Part shown: piece after piece, positions 17,787 through 30,205 of the stretch
Layout of the letters: each line of letters starts with the position of its first letter
How positions within the stretch are numbered: position 1 is the stretch's first letter
DNA from: Acidimicrobiales bacterium
GTDB taxonomy: Bacteria; Actinomycetota; Acidimicrobiia; Acidimicrobiales; SKKL01
DNA: 64,000 nt
Assembly (NCBI GenBank): GCA_034521975.1
Contig: JAXHLR010000002.1
Location: 335,001-399,000, forward strand
Reading direction: 5' to 3'
Notes under the pieces: generated by a model
Told to the model about the DNA's origin: nothing
What the model saw: the letters and a program-made list of their open reading frames with translations, nothing else
Database searches by the model: none
Translations under genes and position numbers: made by a program

Positions 17787-20716
17787 ACGTCATCGCGCTG
17801 ATCCCCGCCTACGACAGCGTCGACCGCATCGCGGCCACGGTCGCCGCCACGGCCGCGATCACCGGGGTCACCCGCGTCCTGGTGGTCGACGACGGATCGG
17901 GCGACGGCACCGGGGCCGAGGCCCGACGCGCCGGCGCCGAGGTGCTCACGATGCCGGTCAACGTCGGCAAGGGGCGCGCCATCGCCGCGGGCGTGGCCGC
18001 TTCGCCCGATGCCGACGTCTTCCTGCTCGTCGACGCCGACCTGGCCGAGACCGCCGCCGAGACCGGCCGGCTCTTGGCCCCCGTGCTCGACGGCGAGGCC
18101 GACCTGGCCATCGCCGTGCTGCCAGGGGCAGGTGGGCGGGCAGGGTTCGGTCTGGTCCGCGACCTGGCAGGTCGAGGCATCGCCCGCGCCTGCGGGTGGC
18201 AGAGCGCCGCGCCGCTGTCGGGACAGCGGGCCGTCCGTGCCGAACTGCTGCGGGGGTTGGCCGACGCCGAACGGTTCGGGCTCGAGGTGGCCATGACCAT
18301 CGACGCGGCCAGGGCCGGAGCTCGCATCGTGGAGGTGGAAGCCCCCATCGAGCACCGTCACACGGGTCGGTCCTTCTCGGGGTTCGTCCACCGCGGGCGG
18401 CAAGGGATCGATGTCGTCCGGTCGTTGTGGCCCCGGATCACCACCGGGCGCCAGCGCATCGGCGCGATCGTGGTGTTCGCCGCGGTGCTGGTGGCGGCGA
18501 TGGCCTGGACCGGGTCGAGCTGGCAGCCCGACACCGAGGCGCTCGCCGCCGGCCCCGAGCACGTCGTCGTCTTCGGAGTGGCCCCCTACGACTTCGACGA
18601 CGTGCCCAGCGTCCACACGCCGACCCTCGACCGGTTGCGCCAGGAGGGAGCGATGGGGGCCATGACGGTGCGCACGGTTGCCCGGCGCCCGTCGATCGCC
18701 GAGGGATACCTGAGTCTCGGTGCCGGTTCGCGGGTCCGGGTCCGTCGCGGTGCAAGCCTCGCGGTACCGACCGACACCGAGGTCGATGGCCAGACGGTGG
18801 CCGAGACCCTGGAGCAGATCACCGGGGTGCAGCCTCGGGGTGAGATCGGGGTGCCTGGTGCCTCGGCGACGATCCGGGCCAACCAGGGAGTCGAGGTGGC
18901 GTCGCCGCCCGGAGCGCTGGCCGACGCGCTCGCCGACGCCGGGATCGCCACCGCGGTGGTGGGGGTTGCCGATCACCCTGGAACCTCCACGCGCAGCGGG
19001 TCCCGGGAACGTCCGGCCGCGCTGGCGGCGATGGGAAGCGACCTCACCGTCTCCACCGGCTCGGTCGATCCCGACCAGTTGCTGATGGACGACCCCTCGG
19101 CCCCGTTCGGGGTTCGTTCCGACCCCGACGCGGTCCTGTCGGCCGTCGACGACGCGCTCGGTCGTGCCGGTCTGGTCGTGGTCGATCCCGGCGACCTCCA
19201 GCGCGCCTCGTCGTTCCGGTCCTCGACCCTGCCGGGAGTCGCCGACGCGATGCGCGACGACGCGCTGGCCCACACCGACGAGCTGCTCGGGGACCTCATC
19301 GAGCGCGTGGGTTCCGACACCTTGATCTATGTCGTGTCGGTCGCTCCCCGCGGGGGCGACTATCGCCTCACCCCTGTGTACGCCACCGGCTCGGGGGTGC
19401 CTCCGGGTTCGTGGATCACATCTCCGTCCACCCAACGTCGGGGCCTGGTCACGCTGACCGATCTGGCCCCCACGGTGCTCCACGCGCTGACGGGCGAGAC
19501 GGGACACGACCTTCCCGGCAACGCGTTGCGCTACGAGGATGGTCCGGCGAACCTCGACGTCCTCTCCCGCTACGACCGCGAGACCAACGTCCGCGAGCGC
19601 ACCTACTTCGCCCAGGCCCAGCTCTTCATCGCGGCGCAGGCGTTGGTCTATGCCGCGGTTGCGCTGGTCGTGTCGCGTCGTCGGCAAGGGTCCCGCAGTG
19701 GGACTGTCGCCCGTTGGGCGGTGCTGGTGGTGGCCAGCTATCCGGTGTCGACCTTCATCGTGAAGGCGATCCCCTCAGCGACCGCCGGGCCGGTCGTGCT
19801 GCCGTCGATCCTCGCCATCGCCGCGTCGGTGGTGATCGCCACGCTCGCGTCGCGTCGCCGGGGCCACCCGCTCGCGGGGCTCGATGTCGTGCTCGCGCTC
19901 ACCGTGGCGGTGATCGTGATCGATGCCGCCACCGGAACGTGGCTCAACGTGTCGAGCTGGCTGGGGTACTCGTTGCACAGTGCCGGCCGCTTCTACGGGT
20001 TGCCGAACTCCACCTTCGCCGTGCTCGGCTCAGCAGCGATCCTGCTCGCGGCAGGCTGGATGCACCGCTGCGCGCGACCTCGCGAAGCACTGGTGGCGGT
20101 CGGGTCCCTGTTCGCGGTGGTGGTCATCGCCAGCGGGCTGCCGATGCTCGGGGCCAACACCGGTGCCATGTTGACCTTGGTCCCGGTGTTCGGCCTCACC
20201 TTGTGGGCGCTGTCGGGTCGGCCGATCCGCGTGTGGACGCTGGTCGCCGCCGGTGCCGGCGCGCTGGCGGTGCTGGTGGCGGCCGCCTCCATCGATCTGC
20301 TTCGTCCCGACGAGAGTCGAGCCCACCTCGGGCGCTTCGCAGCACAACTGCTGGACGAGGGCCTCGGGCCGCTCATCGAGACCTACCTGCGCAAGCAGGC
20401 TGCCAACTTCCGGATCTTCCGGGTGTCGATCTGGACATGGATGATCCCGATCGTGGCCGGCTTCGTGCTGTACCTGTTGGCCTGGGGTCGAGGGTGGGAG
20501 CGGTTGCTGCCCCCGCGCTCGGCGCTGCGGATCGGGGCGATCTCGGTCGTGGGTGCCGCCCTGCTGGGCTTCGCCGCCAACGACTCCGGTCCCATCGTGG
20601 TCGCCCTGTTCGTGGTCTACCTGTTGCCCTACCTGGCGTTGCTGGTCCTCGACCCGGCGCGCGAGCGAGTTCCGATCCTCACCGCCCCCGCGTCGGGCTC
20701 CCCACCGCCGCCATGA
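17783..20716 (+). CDS. Tripartite protein: GT2 glycosyltransferase, phosphatase/sulfatase-like domain, polytopic membrane domain
   Basis: 977 aa. Residues 1 to about 215 are a GT2 glycosyltransferase (VVDDGSGDGTGAEARRAGAE near 32, metal-binding LVDADLAET near 77). A membrane helix (about 228-248) leads to an extracytoplasmic domain (about 255-590) whose HTPTLDRL, YLSLGAGSR and TLTDLAPTVLHALTG resemble the alkaline phosphatase/sulfatase superfamily, though metal ligands are not clear. From about 610 to 950 there are roughly nine or ten hydrophobic helices. GTGA overlap with murJ and ATGA overlap with the next gene tie it to envelope synthesis. Substrate unknown. Confidence 0.75.
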   Translation: MNVIALIPAYDSVDRIAATVAATAAITGVTRVLVVDDGSGDGTGAEARRAGAEVLTMPVNVGKGRAIAAGVAASPDADVFLLVDADLAETAAETGRLLAPVLDGEADLAIAVLPGAGGRAGFGLVRDLAGRGIARACGWQSAAPLSGQRAVRAELLRGLADAERFGLEVAMTIDAARAGARIVEVEAPIEHRHTGRSFSGFVHRGRQGIDVVRSLWPRITTGRQRIGAIVVFAAVLVAAMAWTGSSWQPDTEALAAGPEHVVVFGVAPYDFDDVPSVHTPTLDRLRQEGAMGAMTVRTVARRPSIAEGYLSLGAGSRVRVRRGASLAVPTDTEVDGQTVAETLEQITGVQPRGEIGVPGASATIRANQGVEVASPPGALADALADAGIATAVVGVADHPGTSTRSGSRERPAALAAMGSDLTVSTGSVDPDQLLMDDPSAPFGVRSDPDAVLSAVDDALGRAGLVVVDPGDLQRASSFRSSTLPGVADAMRDDALAHTDELLGDLIERVGSDTLIYVVSVAPRGGDYRLTPVYATGSGVPPGSWITSPSTQRRGLVTLTDLAPTVLHALTGETGHDLPGNALRYEDGPANLDVLSRYDRETNVRERTYFAQAQLFIAAQALVYAAVALVVSRRRQGSRSGTVARWAVLVVASYPVSTFIVKAIPSATAGPVVLPSILAIAASVVIATLASRRRGHPLAGLDVVLALTVAVIVIDAATGTWLNVSSWLGYSLHSAGRFYGLPNSTFAVLGSAAILLAAGWMHRCARPREALVAVGSLFAVVVIASGLPMLGANTGAMLTLVPVFGLTLWALSGRPIRVWTLVAAGAGALAVLVAAASIDLLRPDESRAHLGRFAAQLLDEGLGPLIETYLRKQAANFRIFRVSIWTWMIPIVAGFVLYLLAWGRGWERLLPPRSALRIGAISVVGAALLGFAANDSGPIVVALFVVYLLPYLALLVLDPARERVPILTAPASGSPPPP

Positions 20717-21597
20717 CCTTGGTCTCCCTCGTCGGCTCGTTTCTCGCCGGTGTCGCGGTGTCAGCGTTGCTGTGGCGGGCCGCACAGGCGGTGTTCGACC
20801 ATCCGGTCCTGCGCCGTGAGAACGTCCGTGGGCTGTCGGTCCCGACCGCTGGTGGGCTGGTGCTGGTGCTGGCCTGCTTCGTGCCGGTCGCCGCGGTGCA
20901 GCTCGCCTGGCTCGCGAGGTGGACCGGCGTGCCCATCGAGCTGAGGCTCGGCTGGCAGCCCACCTTGGTCGCGGTGCTGGGGTTCGGGCTGCTCGGGTTG
21001 GTCGACGACCTCATCGGAGACCACGGCTCGCGCGGATTCACCGGGCACCTGCGCTCGCTCGCCTCCGGGACGCTCACCACCGGGGCGCTCAAGCTCATCG
21101 GCGGGGGAGTGGTGGCCTTCATCGCGACCGTGCAGACCGGCGTGCTGGTCGAGCTCGGCTGGCAGCTCGTGGTCGATGTCGCGCTGGTGGCCTTGGCCGC
21201 CAACCTGGCCAATCTCTTCGACCGCGCCCCCGGCCGGCTCACCAAGGTGGCGGTCATCGCCGCCGTCGTCCTCGTCGCGGTCGGGCCGTGGTCGGTGGTC
21301 GAGGGAGATGGCTTGCGATCTCCGCCGGTCGCGGCGCTCTTCGTCGTTGGGTCGGCGGTCGGCCTGCTCGTCCCCGAGCTCCGCGAACAGATCATGCTCG
21401 GCGACACCGGCGCCAACGCGGTCGGGGCCGCTCTGGGGTTGGGCGTGGTGATGGCCCTTGATGAGCACGCTCGGGTCGGTGTCATGGTGGTGCTGCTGGT
21501 CCTGAACCTGGTGAGCGAGCGGATCTCGTTCAGCCGGGTGATCGGATCCACCCCCGGGCTGTCCCATCTCGACCGGTGGGGACGAGCGAGTGGGTAG
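20713..21597 (+). CDS. MraY/WecA-like glycosyl-1-phosphate transferase
   Basis: 294 aa, about 10 hydrophobic helices. GLLGLVDDLIGDHGSRGFTGHL contains the acidic pair of the MraY/WecA/TagO superfamily, which moves a sugar-1-phosphate onto a polyprenyl phosphate. LAANLANLFDRAPGR replaces the usual NxxNxxDGxDG, and IMLGDTGANAVGAALG matches the later conserved loop. It is probably a divergent member rather than the main MraY. Coupled by ATGA to the tripartite protein, perhaps supplying its lipid-linked substrate. Confidence 0.8.
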   Translation: MTLVSLVGSFLAGVAVSALLWRAAQAVFDHPVLRRENVRGLSVPTAGGLVLVLACFVPVAAVQLAWLARWTGVPIELRLGWQPTLVAVLGFGLLGLVDDLIGDHGSRGFTGHLRSLASGTLTTGALKLIGGGVVAFIATVQTGVLVELGWQLVVDVALVALAANLANLFDRAPGRLTKVAVIAAVVLVAVGPWSVVEGDGLRSPPVAALFVVGSAVGLLVPELREQIMLGDTGANAVGAALGLGVVMALDEHARVGVMVVLLVLNLVSERISFSRVIGSTPGLSHLDRWGRASG

Positions 21598-21627
21598 TCG
21601 AATCACACCACTGTCATCGTGGTCGGG

Positions 21628-23873
<2,246 letters not shown>

Positions 23874-23879
23874 CCCGCA

Positions 23880-24866
23880 ATGGCTCCGGTCGACGCGCCA
23901 GGATCGGAACCGGTCGTGTTGCCGATCGAGGTCGAGGAGTTCCTCACCTGGCTGGTCAGCGAGCGGGGTCGTGCTCCCTCCACCCTCGAGGCCTACCGTC
24001 GCGACCTCCGCGCCTACGTCGCGTTCCTGGCCGGGCGCAGCTCGTCGGTCGAGACGGCGACGGCCGAGGACGTTCGCGCCTTTCTGGCCGCGCTCGACGC
24101 GGAGGGATTGGCCCGTACGACCCGGGTCCGGCGCCTGGTGGCGGTGCGCTCGATGCACCGGTTCCTGGTCGACGAAGAGATGGCCGCGGTCGACCCCACC
24201 GCCGAGATCGACTCACCCGGTGTGCCCAGGGGCATCCCCAAGGCGCTGAGCGAGGGCCAGGTCGACGCCCTGTTGGCGTCGGTCGTCGGTGACGACGCCG
24301 TCGCCCGAAGGGACCGGGCGATCCTCGAGGTGCTCTACGGCACCGGCGCGAGGATCTCCGAGTTGGTCGGTCTGTCCCTGGGTGACATCGATGTCCACGC
24401 TCGGCGGTTGCGGGTGTACGGCAAGGGGTCGAAGGAGCGGGTCGTGCCCATCGGTCGGCTGGCCGGGCTGGCGCTCGAGGCGTGGCTCGACGATGCCGGC
24501 CGGGGCGCGCTGGCGCCGTCCCGTTGGCAACGGCGCGGCGATGCCGAGGCCGTCTTCCTGAACGCCCGGGGCGGCCGCCTGACCCGTCAGGGCGCCTGGG
24601 GGGTGGTGCGCAAGCACGGGCGGCGGGCCGGGCTGGACGAGCTGTTGACCCCGCACGTGCTGCGACACTCGTGCGCGACCCACATGGTCGATCACGGGGC
24701 CGATCTCCGAGTGGTCCAGGAGCTGCTCGGTCACGCGTCGGTGAGCACGACCCAGGTCTACACGCTGGTCTCCACCGAGCGTCTGTGGGCGGTGTACGAC
24801 CAGGCCCACCCTCGGGCCACACGACCACGATCCTCACGATCGGCGCGCCCCGGAAGCCCAGAGTGA
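23880..24866 (+). CDS. xerD: Tyrosine recombinase XerD
   Basis: 328 aa. Resolves chromosome dimers at dif together with XerC. The N-terminal core-binding SAM-like domain spans about 15-110 (APSTLEAYRRDLRAYVAFL). The catalytic domain has Arg in GTGARISELVG (near 156), HVLRHS (near 259), LLGHAS (near 282) and the nucleophilic Tyr in TQVYTL (near 295). All key residues are present. The context is core genome (Rv1701 position), so this is the housekeeping enzyme and not an integrase of a mobile element. Confidence 0.93.
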   Translation: MAPVDAPGSEPVVLPIEVEEFLTWLVSERGRAPSTLEAYRRDLRAYVAFLAGRSSSVETATAEDVRAFLAALDAEGLARTTRVRRLVAVRSMHRFLVDEEMAAVDPTAEIDSPGVPRGIPKALSEGQVDALLASVVGDDAVARRDRAILEVLYGTGARISELVGLSLGDIDVHARRLRVYGKGSKERVVPIGRLAGLALEAWLDDAGRGALAPSRWQRRGDAEAVFLNARGGRLTRQGAWGVVRKHGRRAGLDELLTPHVLRHSCATHMVDHGADLRVVQELLGHASVSTTQVYTLVSTERLWAVYDQAHPRATRPRSSRSARPGSPE

Positions 24867-24879
24867 CTAGCCTGGACCA

Positions 24880-25209
24880 ATGGACGACGTCCGCGATGGC
24901 GACCGCATTCGCAACGACCTCGAGGTCGAGCGCACCCGCCTCAGCAAGCAGGTCGAGGAGCTGGCTGCCGACTCCGACGAGGGGCTGACCTTCGACGGTG
25001 GGTTCGCAGACTCCGGGCAGGTCGCGGCCGAGCGGGGCGAGTACAAGTCCCTGGCCAACTCGTTGCGCGAGCAGCTCGACGATGTCGAGGAGGCGCTCGC
25101 CGCGCTCGACGAGGGTCGCTACGGGCTGTGCGAGGTGTGTGGCGAGCCGATCGCCGACGCCCGGCTCGAGGCCATGCCGGCCACCCGGCGCTGCATCGAC
25201 CACGCCTGA
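24880..25209 (+). CDS. DksA/TraR-type zinc-finger protein
   Basis: 109 aa. An N-terminal helical hairpin (about 10-75) precedes a zinc-finger-like motif, CEVCG then RRCIDH. The fourth ligand of the usual C-x2-C-x17-C-x2-C is His. Family members bind RNA polymerase secondary channels or act as small regulators. The hairpin tip could carry acidic residues (DSDEG) as in DksA. TAGCCT at 24868-24873 sits 6 bases before the ATG, so it is leaderless. Confidence 0.8.
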   Translation: MDDVRDGDRIRNDLEVERTRLSKQVEELAADSDEGLTFDGGFADSGQVAAERGEYKSLANSLREQLDDVEEALAALDEGRYGLCEVCGEPIADARLEAMPATRRCIDHA

Positions 25210-25227
25210 ACCACCTACGCTGAGCAG

Positions 25228-25746
25228 GTGGCTCACCTCTCGCACCTGAGTCGGCGGTTCGTCACGTCGCTGCGACCCGGCGGGCCGTCGGCCACCGACC
25301 GTGAGTGGGTCGCCACCCAGCTGAGTGAGGCCGAGCTCGAGCTGTGGCGGGCCCTGCGCGGGCCCGACCGCCGTCACTCGGTGCTGGTGGCACGCCGCGT
25401 CGAGCGGGCGCTGGGCCACGACGCCGGTCGCGAGGTGCTCGCGGCCGCCCTGTTGCACGACGTGGGCAAGAGCGTGGCGGGTCTGGGCACCTATGGTCGG
25501 GTGATCGCCACGGTCTCGGGCGCCGTCGCCGGCCACCACATGGCCTACCGCTGGTCGGAGGCCAAGGGCTTCGTGCGCCGGGTGGGGCTCTACCTGCGGC
25601 ACCCCGAGCTCGGTGGCGATCTGCTGGCCATGGCGGAGTCGCACTCGCTCACCGTGGCCTGGGCCCGAGAGCACCACCTGGGGCCCGATGACTGGACCGT
25701 GCCCGCCCACATCGGCCAAGCGCTCAAGGCCTGCGACGACGACTGA
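25228..25746 (+). CDS. HD-domain phosphohydrolase
   Basis: 172 aa. RRHSVLVARRVE, then LLHDVGKSV (the HD pair), then GHHMAY and MAESHS supply the metal-binding His and Asp residues of an HD hydrolase. Substrate unknown; nucleotide-like compounds are typical. TACGCT at 25216-25221 lies 6 bases before the GTG start, giving a leaderless promoter 7 bases after the DksA-like stop, so the two genes need not share a transcript. Confidence 0.8.
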   Translation: MAHLSHLSRRFVTSLRPGGPSATDREWVATQLSEAELELWRALRGPDRRHSVLVARRVERALGHDAGREVLAAALLHDVGKSVAGLGTYGRVIATVSGAVAGHHMAYRWSEAKGFVRRVGLYLRHPELGGDLLAMAESHSLTVAWAREHHLGPDDWTVPAHIGQALKACDDD

Positions 25747-25779
25747 GCGATCGAGGCCGGGCGATCTTCGCAGAACGTG

Positions 25780-25826
25780 CTCTGCCGGCACAGGGAGCCC
25801 TCGTGGGTCGGTCTCTGCCGGCAGAG
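25780..25826. repeat. Paired palindromic CTCTGCCGGCAGAG sites
   Basis: A perfect 14-bp palindrome CTCTGCCGGCAGAG at 25813-25826 and a one-mismatch copy CTCTGCCGGCACAG at 25780-25793 are spaced exactly 33 bp apart. They lie in the 167-base gap between convergent genes, so they may act as a two-way terminator or as a protein-binding site. Nothing else is seen in this gap. Confidence 0.5.
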
Positions 25827-25913
25827 GGGGTCGGGCCCGCGATCGGAGCCTCCCAGGGGCGGCGGCCTGGGCAGTCGTTGTCGGCGCGAGGTGGGACGGT
25901 CGAGGGACGAGAC

Positions 25914-26897
25914 TCAGGAGCGGGGGAGGAGCCCGATGCGGTCGTGGGCCCGGGCCAGCACCGGGGCGGACATGTCGCGGGCCCGCCCGGCACCGATGGC
26001 CAACAGCTTGGAGGTGGCCGCCGGGTCCTCGGCCAGCTCGGCATAGCGCGCTCGCACCGGGGCCAGGACCTCGATCACCGCAGCGGCGGTGTCGGACTTG
26101 AGGGGCCCGTACTGGGTGTAGTCGGCGGCCACGTCCCCAGGGGGGCGGTCGGTGGCCGCTCCCAGGATCGACAACAGGTTCGACACGCCGGGCTTGGCCT
26201 CGGGGTCGTAGCGGACCTCGGCATCGTTGTCGGTGACCGCCCGCTTGAACTTGCGCTCGATCACCGCCGGTTCGTCGAGCATCGACACGGTGCCCTGAGG
26301 TGAGTCGGCCGATTTGGACATCTTGTTGGTGGGGTTCTGCAGGTCCATGACCCGGGCACCGGTCTTGGGGATGGCGGCTTCGGGGACGACGAAGGTCTCG
26401 CCGAAGCGGCTGTTGAACCGCATCGCCACGTCGCGGGACAGCTCGAGGTGCTGGCGCTGGTCGTCGCCCACCGGTACCCGGTCGGTGTCATAGAGCAGGA
26501 TGTCGGCTGCCATCAGTGCCGGGTAGGTGAACAGCGCGGCCGAGACGAAGTCGCGGCGGTCGCTCTTCTCCTTGAACTGGGTCATGCGGCTGAGCTCGCC
26601 GAAGCTGGCGGTGCACTCCATCAGCCAGGCCAGCTCGGTGTGGGCCGGCACGTGGCTCTGGACGAACAACGTGGAGCGCTCGGGGTCGATCCCCGACGCC
26701 AGGTACAGGTTCGCCATCTGGATCGTGCGCTCACGCAAGGTTGTGGGGTCCTGGGGCACCGTGATGGCGTGCAGGTCGACGATGCAGAAGATGGTGTCGG
26801 CCTCGTCCTGCTCGCGGGCGAACCGGCGCAGGGCTCCGAGGTAGTTGCCGAGCTGCAGGTCGCCGCTGGGTTGGATACCGGAGAAGACTCTCACCAT
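25914..26897 (-). CDS. trpS: Tryptophanyl-tRNA synthetase
   Basis: 327 aa class I aminoacyl-tRNA synthetase that charges tRNA-Trp. The HIGH-equivalent PSGDLQLGNYLGA lies near residues 10-22 and KMSKSADS near 196. FCIVDLHAIT and LLYDTDRVPVGDDQ are typical of bacterial TrpRS. Normal length. TACCAT 8 bases upstream of the ATG on this strand suggests a leaderless transcript. Confidence 0.96.
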   Translation of the reverse strand: MVRVFSGIQPSGDLQLGNYLGALRRFAREQDEADTIFCIVDLHAITVPQDPTTLRERTIQMANLYLASGIDPERSTLFVQSHVPAHTELAWLMECTASFGELSRMTQFKEKSDRRDFVSAALFTYPALMAADILLYDTDRVPVGDDQRQHLELSRDVAMRFNSRFGETFVVPEAAIPKTGARVMDLQNPTNKMSKSADSPQGTVSMLDEPAVIERKFKRAVTDNDAEVRYDPEAKPGVSNLLSILGAATDRPPGDVAADYTQYGPLKSDTAAAVIEVLAPVRARYAELAEDPAATSKLLAIGAGRARDMSAPVLARAHDRIGLLPRS

Positions 26898-26960
26898 GGG
26901 CGCTGATGGTAGGGGAGCGGGAGCACCGCCAAGAACCCCGTTCGTCGATGGCCGAGGCGG

Positions 26961-27977
<1,017 letters not shown>

Positions 27978-28016
27978 GCACCGACGCTACCCAGTTGCAG
28001 GGGTAGGATCGGACAC

Positions 28017-28802
28017 GTGACCGTCGCCGTGCAGACCGAGGTGTTCGAGGGTCCCTTCGACCTGCTGCTCCACCTCATCCTCCGTGAACAGGTCGACCTC
28101 TACGAGGTGTCGCTGTCGGCCATCGTCGACGCCTACCTCGCCGAGCTCGAGCGAATGGGCGACCTCGATCTCGACCTCGACCTGGCAACCGAGTTCCTCC
28201 TGATCGCCGCCACCCTGGTCGAGCTCAAGACCCGGCGGATGCTCCCCGACGACGGCGGCATCGACCTCGACGACGAGCTCGCCCTCTGGGAAGAGCGAGA
28301 CGTGTTGCTGTCGCGCCTGCTCGAATGCAAGACGTTCAAGGACGCCGCTCAGGTGCTCCGAGGGCTCGAAGCCGACGCCGGGCGCAGCCACCCTCGCACC
28401 GCCGGACTCGAGGAGCGGTTCGCCGAGCTCGCTCCCGACCTGCTCGACGGCGTCACCCCGGCTCACCTGCGCGATGCGTTCCTGCGGGCGACCGCCCCCA
28501 AGCCCGCTCCACGCGTCGAGCTCGACCACGTCGCCCCGATCCGGCTCAGCGTGGCCGACGCGGTCGAGGAGCTCGTCGACGAGCTACCCCGAGTCGGCCG
28601 GATCGGGTTTCGGGCTCTGACCTCGTCGTTGGTCGACCGCCTCGAGGTCGTCGTGCGGTTCCTCGCGGTGCTCGAGCTGTTCAAGCAGGGACTGATCGAT
28701 CTGTCCCAGCCGGCCACCTTCGGCGAGATCGACATCGTGTGGCTCGCCGGCTCCGACCACGACCATGCCGACCTGGCCGCCATCGACGTCTACGACGGAT
28801 GA
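28017..28802 (+). CDS. scpA: Segregation and condensation protein A
   Basis: 261 aa kleisin. Bridges SMC heads with ScpB in chromosome condensation. FEGPFDLLLHLILREQVDLYEV is the N-terminal signature. ATEFLLIAATLVELKTRRMLP follows. The winged-helix end has FLAVLELFKQGLIDLSQPATFGEI. The GTG at 28017 is 7 bases after TAGGAT (28004-28009), a leaderless start. Its stop overlaps scpB as ATGA. Confidence 0.93.
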   Translation: MTVAVQTEVFEGPFDLLLHLILREQVDLYEVSLSAIVDAYLAELERMGDLDLDLDLATEFLLIAATLVELKTRRMLPDDGGIDLDDELALWEERDVLLSRLLECKTFKDAAQVLRGLEADAGRSHPRTAGLEERFAELAPDLLDGVTPAHLRDAFLRATAPKPAPRVELDHVAPIRLSVADAVEELVDELPRVGRIGFRALTSSLVDRLEVVVRFLAVLELFKQGLIDLSQPATFGEIDIVWLAGSDHDHADLAAIDVYDG

Positions 28803-29446
28803 GCGACACCCCCGACGCCCCCGACTCCCCGGTGCTGATCGCCGAGGCCCGCCGGGCCATCGAGGCGGTTCTCATGGTGGCCGACGAGCCGGTCGACCCC
28901 CAGCTGCTCGCGCAGCTGGTCGAGCTGCCGATGCCCCGGGTCGAGTCCCTGTGCGAGACGATGGCCACCGACTACGAGGCCGAGGAACGGGGGTTCGTCC
29001 TCGTGCGGGTCGCCGGTGGCTACCGCTTCCAGAGCCATCCCGACCAGGCGCCCTACGTCGAGCGGTTCGTGCTCGACGGCCAGTCGGCCCGGCTGTCGGC
29101 CGCCGCGCTGGAGACCCTGGCGATCGTGGCCTACAAGCAACCGGTGTCGCGGGCCCAGATCGCCGCCATCCGGGGGGTGAGCGTCGACGGCGTGATGCGC
29201 ACCCTCCAACAGCGTGGCTACATCGACGAGATCGGACGCGATCCAGGTCCCGGTCAGGCGGTGTTGTTCGGCACCACCCAGACCTTCCTCGAACGCCTCG
29301 GGCTCGACTCGCTGGCCGACCTGCCGCCCCTCGGCGACTTCGTGCCCGACGCGGAGGTGGTCGAGGCCCTCGAGCAGGGCTTGCGGTTGGAGCCCCAGCC
29401 CGACGAGGCCCGCGAGTCGTCCAACGGCGACCACCCGACCGAGTAG
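28799..29446 (+). CDS. scpB: Segregation and condensation protein B
   Basis: 215 aa, two winged-helix domains. LSAAALETLAIVAYKQPVSRAQIAAIRGV (about 98-126) is the family signature, followed by FGTTQTFLERLGLDSLADLPPL. Works with ScpA and SMC. Coupled by ATGA to scpA, with rluB 2 bases downstream, as in many Gram-positive genomes. Confidence 0.93.
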   Translation: MSDTPDAPDSPVLIAEARRAIEAVLMVADEPVDPQLLAQLVELPMPRVESLCETMATDYEAEERGFVLVRVAGGYRFQSHPDQAPYVERFVLDGQSARLSAAALETLAIVAYKQPVSRAQIAAIRGVSVDGVMRTLQQRGYIDEIGRDPGPGQAVLFGTTQTFLERLGLDSLADLPPLGDFVPDAEVVEALEQGLRLEPQPDEARESSNGDHPTE

Positions 29447-29448
29447 CG

Positions 29449-30195
29449 GTGGGTGCCGGGAACGAGCTGGCCGAAGGCGAGCGGCTCCAGAAGGTCCTGG
29501 CGCGAGCGGGGTTGGGCAGTCGTCGCCGGTGCGAGGAGCTCATCGAGGACGGGTTGGTGGCGGTCAACGGCGAGGTGGCCGTCCTCGGGCGGCGGGTCGA
29601 CGTCGACGCCGACCGGATCGAGGTCGATGGCGTGGCGGTCTCGGTTCGACCCGGTCTGGTGTACTACCTGATCAACAAGCCCCACGGGGTGATCACCACC
29701 GCCGAGGACACCCACGGCCGTCCCACGGTGGTCGAGCTCGTGCCGGGTGAGCCACGGGTGTTTCCCGTCGGTCGTCTCGACGCCGACACCGAGGGACTCC
29801 TGCTGCTGACCAACGACGGCGAGCTCACCCATCGTCTCACCCACCCGTCCTTCGGTGTCGACAAGGAGTACCTGGCCCACGTCGAGGGCGCTCCGTCGCG
29901 GGCGTCGCTGCGCCGGCTGCGGGAGGGCATCGAGCTCGACGACGGACCGACCGCCCCCGCCAAGGTGTCCGCGCTCGAGCCCTCGGTCCTGCGCATCACC
30001 ATCCACGAGGGCCGAAACCGCCAGGTGCGGAGGATGTGCGAGGCCATCGGGCACCCCGTTCGGCGCCTCGTGCGGACCCGCATCGCCGACCTGGCCGACC
30101 GAGGTCTCGCTCCCGGCGATTGGCGCCATCTCACCACCGCCGAGGTGCGCGCGCTGGAAGCGAAAGCGGCCGGGGGCGGCGGTCGCCCCGGGTAG
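29449..30195 (+). CDS. rluB: Pseudouridine synthase, RluB/RsuA family
   Basis: 248 aa. An N-terminal S4 domain (about 8-65, ERLQKVLARAGLGSRRRCEE) is followed by the catalytic domain with the active Asp in VGRLDADTEGLLLLTNDG (about 106-123) and HEGRNRQVRRM. It isomerises a uridine in 23S rRNA (E. coli RluB modifies U2605; the site here is inferred). Its stop codon TAG is also the first half of the -10 box of the next promoter. Confidence 0.9.
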   Translation: MGAGNELAEGERLQKVLARAGLGSRRRCEELIEDGLVAVNGEVAVLGRRVDVDADRIEVDGVAVSVRPGLVYYLINKPHGVITTAEDTHGRPTVVELVPGEPRVFPVGRLDADTEGLLLLTNDGELTHRLTHPSFGVDKEYLAHVEGAPSRASLRRLREGIELDDGPTAPAKVSALEPSVLRITIHEGRNRQVRRMCEAIGHPVRRLVRTRIADLADRGLAPGDWRHLTTAEVRALEAKAAGGGGRPG

Positions 30196-30205
30196 CATCC
30201 CGCAG

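Noticed and set aside
23880..24866. Tyrosine recombinase as evidence for an integrated element
   Set aside because: It sits in the conserved xerD position after pyrG and NUDIX and has the housekeeping XerD motifs.
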